Below are positions 10,492 through 20,334 of a stretch of DNA of 64,000 nucleotides, in pieces; position 1 is the stretch's first letter, and every line of letters begins with the position of its first letter. The stretch comes from Pisolithus tinctorius (taxonomy: Eukaryota > Basidiomycota > Agaricomycetes > Boletales > Pisolithaceae). A program made the translations under genes and the position numbers. Below the pieces are notes generated by a model that saw only the letters and a list, made by a program, of their open reading frames with translations, ran no database searches and was not told where the DNA came from. The DNA lies in contig JANFAH010000010.1 in assembly GCA_024663395.1 (NCBI GenBank), positions 1,364,001 through 1,428,000 on the forward strand, in the 5' to 3' direction.

Positions 10492-11140
10492 GTAAGAACA
10501 TATATTTGTACACCATGAGATCTGAATGTTCAGGCTCAGAGAAGGCCCCTAATTGTAAGCTGGTGCTGATAGTCAATCCACATATCCTCTGCAATGTTGT
10601 CATGCCTATTATCAGCCCTTCTCCTCTCTGCAGCATCTGCTGGTCCATCACCAAGGCTTCCAATACCATCATACTCTCTTATGTCCATGGCAAGGTCAGG
10701 GTCAAAGAACTCTTCTGGATCATAGTACCATATGAAACTGTGGAGGGTACAGAGAGCAGCAAGGACTTGAGTTTGGGTGTGGATGGTATATTCAGGGAGA
10801 ATTTGAAGAATCCTCCACCTGCATTTTATAACACCAAATATCCATTCAATGACATTCCTAAGTCCAGCATGGTGAAGGTTGAATGACTCCTCTTGGTTTT
10901 GAGGTCTATAAATTAGAAGTTACAGGTACACTGGGCAGGATGGAATAGCAACTTACCATAATCTAGCCTGGCACCATTCTTTCAGGTGGTAGCAAACACC
11001 TTGGTAGGGAACCAGAAGTGCATCACAGGTCCCAAACCCTGCATCTGCAAGAAGGTACTTCCCAGGTGGCATGTGCAAGTCATTCCTGTGTGCATCATGC
11101 CACATGGTATTGGCAGAGGAATGGAAAAGGGGGGGCTAGA
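10490..11140 (-). pseudogene. PIF/Harbinger transposase, C-terminal half of DDE domain
   Basis: Translating the minus strand shows a DDE_Tnp_4-type nuclease in pieces. First comes PPGKYLLADAGFGTCDALLVP, which contains the second catalytic aspartate region. Then come YRPQNQEESFNLHHAG and RNVIEWIFGVIKCRW, with the catalytic glutamate in NVIE, then ILPEYTIHTQTQVLAALCTLHSF and a C-terminal DPEEFFDPD. The spacing is normal for the family, but a stop and a frame change occur near 10900-10960, and the N-terminal part with the first aspartate is not seen upstream. The enzyme would cut and paste the element's ends. The broken Myb/SANT gene at 8174 is the likely partner. No TIRs were located. Confidence 0.75.
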
Positions 11141-11189
11141 GCACTTTCCTTATAATCAGATAGAGCATTGGTTTGAAGTGTTTGAGTGA

Positions 11190-11560
11190 GGCTCATGAAT
11201 GAGTAAGAAAGAACAGTGGATTGTTCAATGATTTCTAGAAAACCCTGAGTATATATACATGTAGGTATATGCATGGTGCTATGCTAAGACTGAAGTTGAA
11301 GCATAGGGTGGGCTCAGTCACAGACTATGGTTTCTACTGAGTGAACAGCTGGAGCAACCCTTGTAAATGACAAGGGATTTTGGCAATGCCAGTAAGAGTG
11401 ACTTCTGAAGAAGTACTGAGGGAAAAGTTCTGAGGAATGCTGTGTATGATTGAGCAGCTCAAGTCTGGGGTTCCAGGACTTGAGCTGGCAGTCTAAATAC
11501 TACACAGAGATGGACCATGAGGCATCTGCATGTAACAAGGTAACTATGCTATTGGTTAAA
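11190..11560. other. No gene recognised
   Basis: Unassigned sequence between the Harbinger remnant and copia element 1. No convincing frame, TIR or LTR end was seen here. Confidence 0.3.
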
Positions 11561-11576
11561 CAATAATGTCACATGT

Positions 11577-11889
11577 CCACAATGAGGCAAGAGACACTAA
11601 TGTTAGTGGTGGAAGTAAAGGTCATTGGATCAAGAAGAAGATGGCCACAAAAGGAAACAAAGTCCAACAGAAAGGATTCAAGATGTACATGAGGCAAAAC
11701 AGGGGTGAAATGTAACACATGGACCAAGTAATGTATAAGGAAAGTAGTGAAACTACCTACTATGTATAGTAAGGAACTGTGTAGAATGCTATGGAATAAG
11801 TGGAGCAAAATGGAGTAAGTTGAGTGAGCATATGTAATGCTGCTTACTAGAAAGTCTAGAACTGGTAGTAATACTTTGTCTTTTCAACA
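11577..11889 (-). mobile_element. Putative 3' LTR of copia element 1
   Basis: On the minus strand a purine-rich tract (GTATGGGGAG) is followed at once by TGTTGAAAAG, the usual polypurine tract/LTR junction of Ty1/copia elements. It comes just after the end of the RNase H coding region. The far end was placed at the TGTCACATG on the plus strand at 11577, giving an LTR of about 313 bp; that end is uncertain. No 5' LTR was found, so the element is truncated. Confidence 0.45.
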
Positions 11890-11900
11890 CTCCCCATACT

Positions 11901-13585
11901 CTAAAATGGTAGGGTTACTAGACCCATTGATGAGTGATTGGTTTCAAATTTCTGCCAGGTGAGAGACTTGGTAAGACTGTCTGCTTTTTGTTGGACTGGT
12001 TGAATATATTTGATGGCAAACATATTATCCTGTACACATTCACAAATGAAGTGCCACTGGACATCAATATGTTTCATGTTACCATCAGATACTGGGTTCT
12101 CAGCAATAAAGCAAGCACCCATATTGTTGCAATGTAGAATGGTCTTCTCCAATTTGAATTGTAATTTGTCAAATAGCATATTAAGCCATTTGATTTGTCT
12201 GGCAGCATCACATAAAGCCATGCACTTGGCTTCAGTGGAAGAGAGTGTGGTGGTCTTTTGTTTTCTGGATCACCAGGAGATAAGAGAGGTGCCAAGAAAC
12301 ATGGCATAGCTGGTTGTGGAATGACAAGTATCTTTATTGGAAGCCCAATCAGAATCTGCAAATCCATAGATCCATGACTCAAGTCCAGAATAGTAAAGTG
12401 TGAGTTTTGGAGTAGAAGCAACATAGCAAACTATGTGCAGTGCTTTATTTTTGTGATTCTCAGTGGGATTAGACATGTACATATGAACTAGGGCCATATA
12501 AAGCAAGGACCCTATGATTGATTGATACTGGGAATGGAGTTGGGAAGATGCATTATGATTCATTGGAGCTTTCTCTGGTTGGTATCCCAAAGGTAATGGA
12601 GTGTGAACATTTTGAGCATTCTCCATGTTGAACCTTTTGATGACCTTTTTGATGTAAGGAGTTCGGATTTCTTTCTTTGACTGATTTCTGTGAATCTGAA
12701 TTCCCAGATATTCTTTTACTTCTCCTAGGTCATGGGGTTCCCATTTCTTCATAAACTCATCTTTCTTGCTTTTTCGAAGTCTCATGTCTGATCCTAGAAA
12801 CAATCCATCATCAACATAGACAAGAAAAATTACAATTCCTGCTTTGGATCTGAAAATATAGATCTCTGCATCCACTTTTGATCTTGTATAGCCCATGCAA
12901 AGTAAAGATGTGTGTAGGGCTTTGTTCCTTGCAAGAGCAGCTTGCTTTAAGCCATAAAGGGCTCAAAGCAACCAATAAACCTTGTGCTCTTGACTGTTTA
13001 TTTTGAAACCTTCATGGTTGTTCCATGTATATTTCTTCATCTAAACTGCCATAAAGGAATGCAGTTTTGACATCCAGTGCTTCCATGTCCTGATTCTTCT
13101 GAGCAGTGAAAGCCATAAGGATTTGCATGGTCTCAAAGCAAGCAACTGGAGAGAAGGTATCTTCAAAATTGGTTCTGAATTCTTGTGTAAAACCTTTTGC
13201 CACAAGACAAGCTTTACATATAACAACCATCATTTTTAACAGTGAAAACCCATCAACACTTGACTGGTTTTTGATCTGGTTTTGGGTCCACCAAAGTCCA
13301 TATGTTCCTTGCTTCAATTGATTTTAATTTGTCCTTCATTGCATCAAACCATTTCTTCTGCAGGTCCAGAGATAGCTTCAAGACATCTTTGTAATGCTCT
13401 GGAGATTCTTTTACTCTTGCAGCAAGGAGACCCTCAAAAGGATTCATCTGGGTATCCTCAATTTGTTGGTTTGAAGGACCAGCTTCAGGTTGTAGAGTTT
13501 CAGGAAGAGGAGTTAATGGAGATGGAGGAGTCCAAGATGGATGTGAAGTCCATTCCCTTGGTACAACTGGAGGTTGACTCCTCAA
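11901..13585 (-). pseudogene. Copia element 1: reverse transcriptase and RNase H
   Basis: Minus-strand frames at 13585-13253, 13317-13012, 12896-12270 and 12221-11901 together make a Ty1/copia RT-RNase H. The RT start has AxWVxKGFTQ-type sequence (LVAKGFTQEF) and LDVKTAFLYGSLDEEIYMEQP. The active site FLVYVDDGLFLG is intact near 12807-12818. Then come DLGEVKEYLGIQI and the RNase H landmarks FADSDWA and DAARQIKWL. The frames change at least three times, so no full-length protein can be made. It lies directly downstream of its own integrase at 13702-15063 and reads toward the LTR at 11889. Confidence 0.85.
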
Positions 13586-13701
13586 TGGTGATGGGGGTCT
13601 CCTTTCCTCTGTTTGTCTCCTGACTTGTTCGGGTCTATCATTTCTGACCTGTCAAGCATACTGCTCAGAATTTTTAATCCACTCCTGAGCTTGGTCTCTG
13701 T

Positions 13702-15063
13702 TTAATTGAATGTTCCTTTCAGTTTGGACCAGATTTGACCTTTTGCCATGTATGTTTCCAGGGTGAATAGGGGGAACAATAATTCTTTTAGGACAAGGTT
13801 CTCATTCTTCAGCATGTTCCAGATGTGCCCTTCTAAGATTTCTTTGATCACCAGGAACATTAAACAGCTGGTGAGGATGCTGAAGATAACAAGGGTTGAC
13901 TGGTGGAACAGCAGCAGGAGCTGTGGGTGGAGCTGATCTATGAGGTTGGTCTGCAGTTCCCTGCTGTGGGTTTTGTGGTGGATTATATTGTGGACTTTGG
14001 GGTCTGGGCTGATGAGGTTATTGAACTGATCAGGTTCAGGTAGGTTTTCAACCAGTATGTCAAAATCTCCAGTAGGTTGGTTGGGTTCAGAATCAGAGTT
14101 GAAGGTATTGGGTTTTGATGAATCTGAGCCAAAAGGGAAGGAGTCTTCTACAAATTTTGTGGTACAATCAAGAATGATTTTTTGACCATGGAGGAAACAA
14201 TATCCTTTCATGTTTGGTTCATATCCTAGAAATACCATTTTGATTGCATGTGGTTCCAATTTGTCCTTTCTTTGTTCTTTAGGAACCCATACAAAAGCCT
14301 TGCATCCAAAAGTGCAGAAGTAAGAAATATCTGGAGTCTTTCCAGACAAATCAGCTGGTGTCTTGAAGAGAATCCTTTTTAAAGGAGTTCTATTGTACAC
14401 ATGAAGTGCACAATCAAAGGTGAAATTCCAGAAGTGTTTAGGAATGCAAGCTTGATGCTGAACAGCACCTGATTTTTCCAGAATTGTTCAGTTGAACCAT
14501 TCTGCACAATCATTTTGTTGCAGATGGTCAGCTGTTGAAGCTGATGGGTAATTCCTCATGTAGAGAGGAGCACTTTAAAAGTAGCACCCATAAACTCTCC
14601 CCCTCAATCTGAATGGAGTGACAAAGGGTGTTGACCAGTGAAGTTTTGTACCCCAACTAGCCAATTCTCAAATGCAGTATATGTAGGTGTTGGACTTATC
14701 ACAGAGGTAAAGGCAAAAGCCAAAGGAAGAACAGTCATCCAGCAGAGTAAGGACATGTTTGGAGTGGAAATAGGATTCCACTGGAAGTTCCAATAAATCA
14801 GCATGAACAAGTTCAAGAGGATGAGTGGCTCTCTTCCAAGAAGGTTTGAAAGTTGCAGAAGCCATTTTCCCCTGCACACATCCTTTGCAATTTTGTATAT
14901 CCCTTTTGAAGGAAAAAGTTGGAAGACCCAACTGGTGAATAGGGCGAAGTATGGCATTTGCTAGATGTCCCAATCTATTGTGCCAGAGCAACTCCAGTGA
15001 CAAAGATTTAACCATCAGGCAAAGGACTGAAAAAGCATTGGTAGGTGGAAGCAGTACACCCAC
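13702..15063 (-). pseudogene. Copia element 1: integrase
   Basis: The frame at 15063-14668 starts with the GAG-pre-integrase zinc-binding segment: LLWHNRLGHL with the two histidines, then CKGC with the two cysteines, then HADLLE with the first catalytic aspartate and LLDDCSSFGF. The 14400-13702 frame holds the C-terminal part: MYNRTPLKRILFKTPADL, FGCKAFVWVPKEQRKDKL and KMVFLGYEPNMKGYCFL, a standard copia motif. The part between them (14400-14604), which would hold the second aspartate and the glutamate, is out of frame. The downstream linker is rich in Pro, Asn and Gln, as usual before copia RT. Confidence 0.8.
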
Positions 15064-15220
15064 AAACCAATGTAACAGTGAAGTAGGAGAGGCTAATTTT
15101 GCCTCTACTACAATCTGGCCATCAGGTGCTTGGATCTCCTCACTTGTAGAAGTTGCTGTACTCCTATATCCATTTTTAAGAAGTGCATTTTGTGAACATA
15201 GTTGTTTTGAGAAAAGCAGA

Positions 15221-15691
15221 TTATGTATATGCCATGTTCTGAAGAATCAAATTGTTGCCTTTTTCTAGGCATAAAACCATGGTTCCTTCTCCTAAAATAT
15301 TGACTCTAGATTTGCCAGCAGTAGTAGCATAGGCAGGAGAATTGAATTCTTGAAAAGTCAAGAAATCAGTTTTAAATGGTGTCACATGATGTGAAGCACC
15401 AGAGTCAAGCATCCAAATGGACTCACCAGATTCCCCAACATTGCCTGGAGAATCCCCAAAGTGGGTTGGAGATTCCACAACATTGCCTGGAGAATCCCCA
15501 GAGTGAGCTGGAGAATCCCCAGCATGGCCTGGAGAGTTGCCAGCATCCCTTGGAGGATTCCCAGAGTGGGTGGGAGAATCCCCAGTATAATTCCCTCCAC
15601 AGTCAAATATGTGGTTGGAGACTCTGCATGTCTGTGCCTGGGCAATTGCCATGACCAAGTAAATACTACTCACTCCATCAGATGTCACCAC
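15221..15691 (-). pseudogene. Copia element 1: protease with heptapeptide-repeat linker
   Basis: The minus-strand frame carries the aspartic protease active site WMLDSGASHHVTP near residue 90 and the flap-side motif INILGEGT-like VNILGEGT. Preceding it are about eight tandem copies of a seven-residue unit of the form GDSPxHx, encoded by a 21-bp DNA repeat. Normally a gag domain with a CCHC knuckle stands here. It is missing, and upstream sequence (15692-15880) is not gag-like, so the element has lost its 5' end. Protease processes the Gag-Pol polyprotein in intact relatives. Confidence 0.75.
15425..15595 (-). repeat. 21-bp coding minisatellite inside copia protease ORF
   Basis: Units of 21 bp built on CTGGAGAATCCCCAG repeat about eight times, in phase with the reading frame. 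The same palindromic core GGRGATTCYCC occurs in the non-coding minisatellites at 15885-16445 and 18640-18915, so the coding repeat and the nearby satellites appear related. Confidence 0.7.
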
Positions 15692-15884
15692 ACTTTCCTC
15701 AGTGGTCTATGGCCATGCTATTTTACATATTATATAGAGTGCTCAGATCTGATTCCATGGAATAGGTACTTGATATGACACACCCCTGTCAGCAGCATGG
15801 AAACTCTAAATCACTTTGATTGCTCCTTCATGCTGTTATGGTGATCTATTTGAAATGGGGGGGTTCCCATGATCCTCTTGGAAT

Positions 15885-16445
15885 AGGTCTGTTTGGGCTG
15901 GGGAAACCCTCAGGATCCCCTGGGAACAGGTCTATTTAGGCTGGGGGACAGCACTCCAAGCCACTGTGTAGTCCTTATCCACAATAAATACTGCAGCCAT
16001 GTGGCAATCAAGGACATTGAATACATTCACTGATCAATGCCAAACTGGAGGTGTTTACATGATTCAAAGAGCATCCCATGTTGGACAACTCTTACAGTGG
16101 TCTATTGGGTGGTTCAGATGATCCTCTGGGAATAGCTCAGTTTAGGCTGGGGAAACCCCCATGATGCCCTGGGAACAGGTCCATTTATGCTAGGGAAATC
16201 TCCAGGATGCCCAGGGATCAGGTACATTTGGGCTGGGGAAACCCCCAGGATGTCCAGGAAACAGGTCCATTTGCACTGGAGAAATCCCCAGGATGCCCAG
16301 GAAACAGGTCCATTTAGGCTTTGGAATCCCCCAGGATGCACTGGGAACAGGTCCATTTAGGCTAGAGAATCCCCCAGGATGACCTGGGAACAGGTCCATT
16401 TAGGCTGGGGAATCCCCCAGGATGCCCAGGAAATAGGTCTATTAA
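15885..16445. repeat. 42-43-bp minisatellite, about ten units
   Basis: Units read roughly CCCCCAGGATGCCC, AGGAAACAGGTCC, ATTTAGGCTGGGGAAT. Two degenerate units at 15886-15960 are separated from the main array at 16135-16445. The array occurs inverted at 17150-17540, on the other side of the Tc1 fragment, forming a large inverted arrangement. The minus-strand frames across it are repeat translations, not genes. Confidence 0.8.
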
Positions 16446-16575
16446 TCCACTGGGGAAAGCCCCATTTGGACCCCAGGCACTCTGTTATAGATGTAATAAT
16501 CCTGGAGAAAGTCCATGTCTCACACCTTGCTCTGGAGAATCTCCAGCAGTCACTGGGAATACCCAGGTGGTCAAC

Positions 16576-16644
16576 ACCTATTAGGTGGATACATCTATAA
16601 GAATATATGAACCTAATAGGTCCCCTGGGGGGCTGACTGAAGTG
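16576..16644. mobile_element. Terminal fragment of a CACTTCAGTC-type element
   Basis: Reading inward from 16644 on the minus strand gives CACTTCAGTCAGCCCCCC then ACCTATTAGGTT, the same terminus as both ends of the element at 16917-19671. Its other end was not found. It cuts off the 3' end of the Tc1 transposase gene, so a second element of the family landed in the same Tc1. Confidence 0.6.
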
Positions 16645-16916
16645 GCCTGTTTGATGTGATTCCAGAGGTGTTCAATGGGGTTCATATCTGGAGACTGTGG
16701 AGGCCAGTCTAGAGCATTGATATTGTTGTCCTCCAACCACTTCTTGGTCTTTTTGGAGGTATGTTTTGGGTCATTGTCCTGTTGAAAGATAACATCCTTC
16801 AAAGGAATTCCAGAATCTCCCAAGCTAGGAAGCAACTGGCTCTCCAAAATGTCAACATATTGGTTGGCATCCATCCTACCCTCAATCTCTGCAGGGTGGC
16901 CAACACCTTTGCAGCC
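16645..16916 (-). pseudogene. Tc1/mariner transposase, C-terminal part (split gene)
   Basis: On the minus strand: KGVGHPAEIEGRMDANQYVDILESQL, then VIFQQDNDPKHTSK with the second catalytic aspartate, then WPPQSPDMNPIEHLW with the catalytic glutamate of the DD34E triad. This is a cut-and-paste transposase of the Tc1 group. The N-terminal part with the DNA-binding domain and first aspartate is at 19672-20280, displaced by the 2.75-kb element. The extreme C-terminus is missing because another element ends at 16644. Confidence 0.9.
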
Positions 16917-17149
16917 CACTTCAGTCAACCCCCCTTGGAGACCTATTAGGTCTGGAGATTTTGATATAAGTATTAACCTAATAGGTGTCATTTAGTTGGG
17001 AATTCCCAACTTTTGGGGATTTTCCACCACCATTCCTGGATATTCTCCAGGGCAGCAATTTAATATGGTTGGAGACAACATTTTCTCCATAATATATATA
17101 TATATTATACATCAAATGAAAGGGTAGCTGGGGTCCAAATTGGACTTTC

Positions 17150-17540
17150 TCCAGGCTAAATAGACCCCCTTTCCAGGTTGATCCTGGGATTTCCCCAGGT
17201 TAAATAGACCTGCTTTCCAGGTTGATCCTGGGATTTTCCCTGGCTAAATAGATCTGCTTCCCAGGTGAACCTGGGCTTTCCCCAGGCTAAATAGACCTGC
17301 TCTCCAGGGTGAACCTGGGCTTTCCCCAGGCTAAATAGACCTGCTTTCCAGGTGAACCTGGGTTTTCCCCAGGCTAAATAGACCTACATTCTAGGCTGAC
17401 CTGGGTTTTCCCCAGGGTAAATAGACCTGCTTTCCAGGCAGAACATGGGCTTCCCATAGGCTAAATAGACCCATTTCCAGGGTGAACCTGGGTTTTCCCC
17501 AGGCTAAATAGACCCACTTTCCCAGGCCATGTCCTGGTGG
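17150..17540. repeat. About 43-bp minisatellite, inverted relative to 15885-16445
   Basis: Nine or so units read CCCCAGGCTAAATAGACC, TGCTTTCCAGG, TGAACCTGGGCTTT. Reverse-complemented they resemble the 15885-16445 units (AGGTCYATTTAGSCTGGGGA). Copies vary by transitions and one- to four-base indels. No gene is supported here. Confidence 0.8.
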
Positions 17541-17694
17541 GGATTCTCCATGCATCAGGAAAACACTGGTTGTTCTAACTGTTCTAATCACAACTTATCT
17601 CAGAAAGGTAGATTTATGAGTGGAATGGATGCCAAGGAACACCTAGAGCAAGTGGATTAAGCAAGACACAGACACATATGGTTCTATAGAGTAC

Positions 17695-18412
17695 TGTCAA
17701 GTCTGAGCCTACTCTGACCAACTCTGATGCTTAACCAGGTCTGGAGAGAGGTGTGGAAGCAAGTCTGACACAGATGAATGGAACTCTGACTAGTGGAGGA
17801 TTGGCAGGGACAAAGTCAGCTGAGGCAGAAATGGAGCAGAGTGAGGGTGTTGGGTTTAGCTTGTGCACTACCCCCTTGCACAATGTCAGCCCTCATATTT
17901 CAGAGGAAGAGACCAGACAGATGTTTGGAGATAACTCTGACAGACAGAAGATGGAGAGAGATGGAGTAGGAACTTTGGTGATATTCATACTGAAGAACAG
18001 TGGAGTACTGTACATGCTTTGATGCTGCTATGGAGGTACAGTGACTGGAATCAGGACTGACATATGGAGACTCATAAGTTTTCAAGTAACAACTTCCTGG
18101 ATGATGAATGAAGGGAAGATGGAGAACATATGACAGGTAACACAGAACAAGCCAAAAAGGAAACAGTCCAGGTGCTGGACCATGGGTGCACATGCTGCAG
18201 AGTACCTGACTGTGAACTGTCAACAAGAAGTCTGAAAGATGGTCACATGACCTCTTGGAGGATGGTCTGCATGGTCTGATGAGAGACCAGTACAAGTCCA
18301 ACAGAAGGCACAGTGGAGGAGACTTGTAAATGGTAGAGTGCAGGCAGAGCTGGTGCAGAGAGTGTGAATGAGCAGAGGAGTAGGGACTTCAAGTAAATGC
18401 ATGGTTGTGACA
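17695..18412 (-). mobile_element. 718-bp solo LTR of the gypsy-1 family, TSD AGTAC
   Basis: Reverse complement of a decayed copy of the LTR at 29864-30577. It ends TGTCA.../...TGACA and has identical 5-bp flanks AGTAC at 17690-17694 and 18413-18417. Most CG pairs of the young LTR are TG or CA here, so this is an old insertion. It sits inside the 2.75-kb element. Recombination between the two LTRs of a former full copy would leave exactly this structure. Confidence 0.92.
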
Positions 18413-18639
18413 AGTACTATGAATCAAGAGTTACAGTAATATAGTGGCATGAAGATATCAATAAGTCACTTACAGACCACATTAGGACCACAGAAAAAAA
18501 AGTGTGTCAGTAAGACAGCATGAATTAGATGATGTTAGACAATGAGCACTAAAGTGCTGCAAATATCAAGACATGAATAGATGCAGTGTAGACTATTAGA
18601 CCACTTAGAAAAAGTTTTGTTTTCCTGATGCAGCCCACT

Positions 18640-18915
18640 GGGGACTCTCCATGTCATGCTGGGGATTCTGCATGTCATGTTGGAGATTCTCCATGGCCCC
18701 TGGGGATTCTCCATGTCATGATGGAGATTCCCCATGGCTGGCTGGGGATTCTCCATATCATGATGGAGATTCTCTGTGTCATGCTGGAGATTCTCCATGT
18801 CATCTTGGAGATTCTCCATGGCCCCTGGGGATTCTCCATGGCATGCTGTGGATTCTCCATGGCTGGCTGGGGATTCTCCATGGCTCCTGGGGATTCTCCA
18901 TGTCATGTTGGAGAT
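18640..18915. repeat. Minisatellite of GGGGATTCTCCATG units
   Basis: About ten units of roughly 21-33 bp alternate CTGGGGATTCTCCATG with TGGAGATTCTCCATG, separated by GTCATGCTGG-, GCCC- or GCTGG-type spacers. The core is close to palindromic. Long frames on both strands here are repeat artefacts. The sequence resembles the coding minisatellite of copia element 1. Confidence 0.8.
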
Positions 18916-19219
18916 TCTCCAATCCTAATTGACATTGAGGTCCAGTGACATTTTGTGTATACACTTGTGTTTTTCTTAGTATTCTGTGTTTTTCTCACGC
19001 AATTTTCCCCTTTCTGATAAGATAAGCATACTGTCATGATTGCACAATCAGGGGCTACAACTTTCATTATGACCATATCACTCCATTGTCATTCCCTGTG
19101 GTATTAATGCAGTATGATTACAAGTAGCAGTTGTCATTAGTGTTGTGTAGTGTAGACTATGCTACATTTTGGTAGTCCGCATTTTTGACTACCACTGACT
19201 ACAAAAAGTGTAGTGTCGA

Positions 19220-19590
19220 GAGGTAGTGGTAAGGTCACATGACAACAGATCACATGATGCAGGGTCACATGACCGATGACATAATGGTCACGTGACCTGA
19301 AGGTGACCCAGGTGAGCCGAAGGTCCAGATCACATGATCGAGGTCATGTGACACCCTTTTGCTGATGCCAGATCACATGATACTTGTCACGTGATAGACC
19401 TTTACCATGACCTAAGGTACCAGATCACATGACTACTGTCACATGACCAAACCCCACTGACTCTGCAGTGGGTTGTCATGTGACCATGGATTGCAGTGCA
19501 GGGGTCACGTGACAATAATATCACATGATAGAGTTGGTGTCACACCCGGGTCACCTTCAGGTCACATGACCATTATGTCATTGGTCATGT
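19220..19590. repeat. Dense TCACATGA/TCATGTGA array with residual TCACGTGA
   Basis: More than a dozen copies of TCACATGA or its complement occur at irregular spacing, with several intact CACGTG cores (near 19289, 19388 and 19505). CACGTG is the E-box recognised by bHLH proteins. CpG decay of palindromic TCACGTGA yields either TCACATGA or TCATGTGA, so the array may descend from many perfect E-boxes. Similar arrays lie at 21990-22450, 43530-43870 and 45040-45370. Confidence 0.7.
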
Positions 19591-19671
19591 GACCCAATGA
19601 CACCTATTAGGTTAATACTTATATCAAAATCTCCAGACCTAATAGGTCTCCAAGGGGGGTTGACTAAAGTG

Positions 19672-20334
19672 CGCAGCCCATACGTCCCCATACCATAATG
19701 TTTCCTCCTCCATGCTTGACTGTTCCCTGTATCTCTCTCTCAATAAGCCCCTCTCCTGCCTGTTTCCACACCCAAACCTTCCCATCTGACCCAATCCTAT
19801 TGAATTTGGTCTCATCTGACCAGATAACCCTTCTCCAGTCCTCCACAGTCCATTCTTTGTATTTCAGAGCAAAGGCTAATCACTTCTTCCTGTGAGTTAT
19901 AGAAAGGAGTGGTTTTTTCTTCTTTGTTACAGCCTTGAATGAATATTTTCTGAGGACCCTTCTGAATGTTTGTGAGGAGACCGGATTGGAGATTATGGAA
20001 TTGATGTGCTTTGTAACCTCAACAGCATTGGTGGCCTTGCCTGTGGTGATTTGTGTAATAATAGCATGCTGAGAGGTGGATGAAAGCTTAGCAGGATGTC
20101 CAGAAGGTGCTTGTCAATCAGGAAGGAGGTTCTTGAGCACCCTGGAGACTGTAGGCTGGCTGATACCCAGCCTGGAGGCAATAGTGTGGGTAGAATGACC
20201 ATTACAGGCCAGAGAAATGATGTTTGCTTTCTGAGCAGAGGAGATGGGGTGCTGGTCTTATTTGTCTTTGTTCCTGATCAATTCAACAAACAACCCAAAA
20301 TGTGCAAACATTGAATCAATTTTGGAAGTCACTG
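19672..20334 (-). pseudogene. Tc1/mariner transposase, N-terminal part, with 5' TIR
   Basis: The minus strand starts at a Tc1-like inverted end CAGTGACTTCCAAAATTG beginning at 20334, next to a TA dinucleotide (20335-20336), the expected Tc1 target. Coding homology follows: a helix-turn-helix (ANIISLACNGHSTHTIA, SRLGISQPTVSRVLKN), then FRRVLRKYSFKAV, then EDWRRVIWSDETKFNRIG with the first catalytic aspartate, and VKHGGGNIMVWG. Two in-frame TGA codons (after NLLPD and THRKK) sit where relatives have arginine, consistent with CGA-to-TGA decay. The coding sequence is broken at GRMGC by the 2.75-kb element and resumes at 16916. Confidence 0.88.

Larger units (their letters stand above)
16917..19671. 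mobile_element. 2.75-kb non-coding TIR element (CACTTCAGTC ends) inside Tc1
   Basis: The ends are near-perfect inverted repeats of about 75 bp: CACTTCAGTCAACCCCCC..., then ACCTATTAGGTC, and a stretch ending AATAGGTGTCATT. The flanks share GCAGCC (16911-16916 and 19673-19678), suggesting a 6-7-bp target duplication with one stray base, unlike the 3-bp sites of the other CAC-ended elements. The interior holds an AT run (17093-17108), a minisatellite (17150-17540), a solo LTR (17695-18412), a second minisatellite (18640-18915), a conserved block (18960-19215) shared with the 42-47-kb palindrome, and a TCACATGA array. No transposase gene was seen, so it is non-autonomous. Confidence 0.75.

Noticed and set aside
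16114..16399. Minus-strand frames of 69-80 codons rich in GPVPxASWGF
   Set aside because: They are translations of the 43-bp minisatellite in two overlapping frames, with no start context and no homologue suggested.
15425..18915. A CRISPR-like array because of regularly repeated short palindromic units
   Set aside because: Spacers are themselves repeats, unit length drifts, there are no cas genes, and all surrounding genes are fungal transposons.
18535..18948. Overlapping frames on both strands (up to 123 codons) of the MENPQ/ILHGP type
   Set aside because: Simple translation of the GGGGATTCTCC repeat; open frames on both strands over the same bases show low complexity, not coding.
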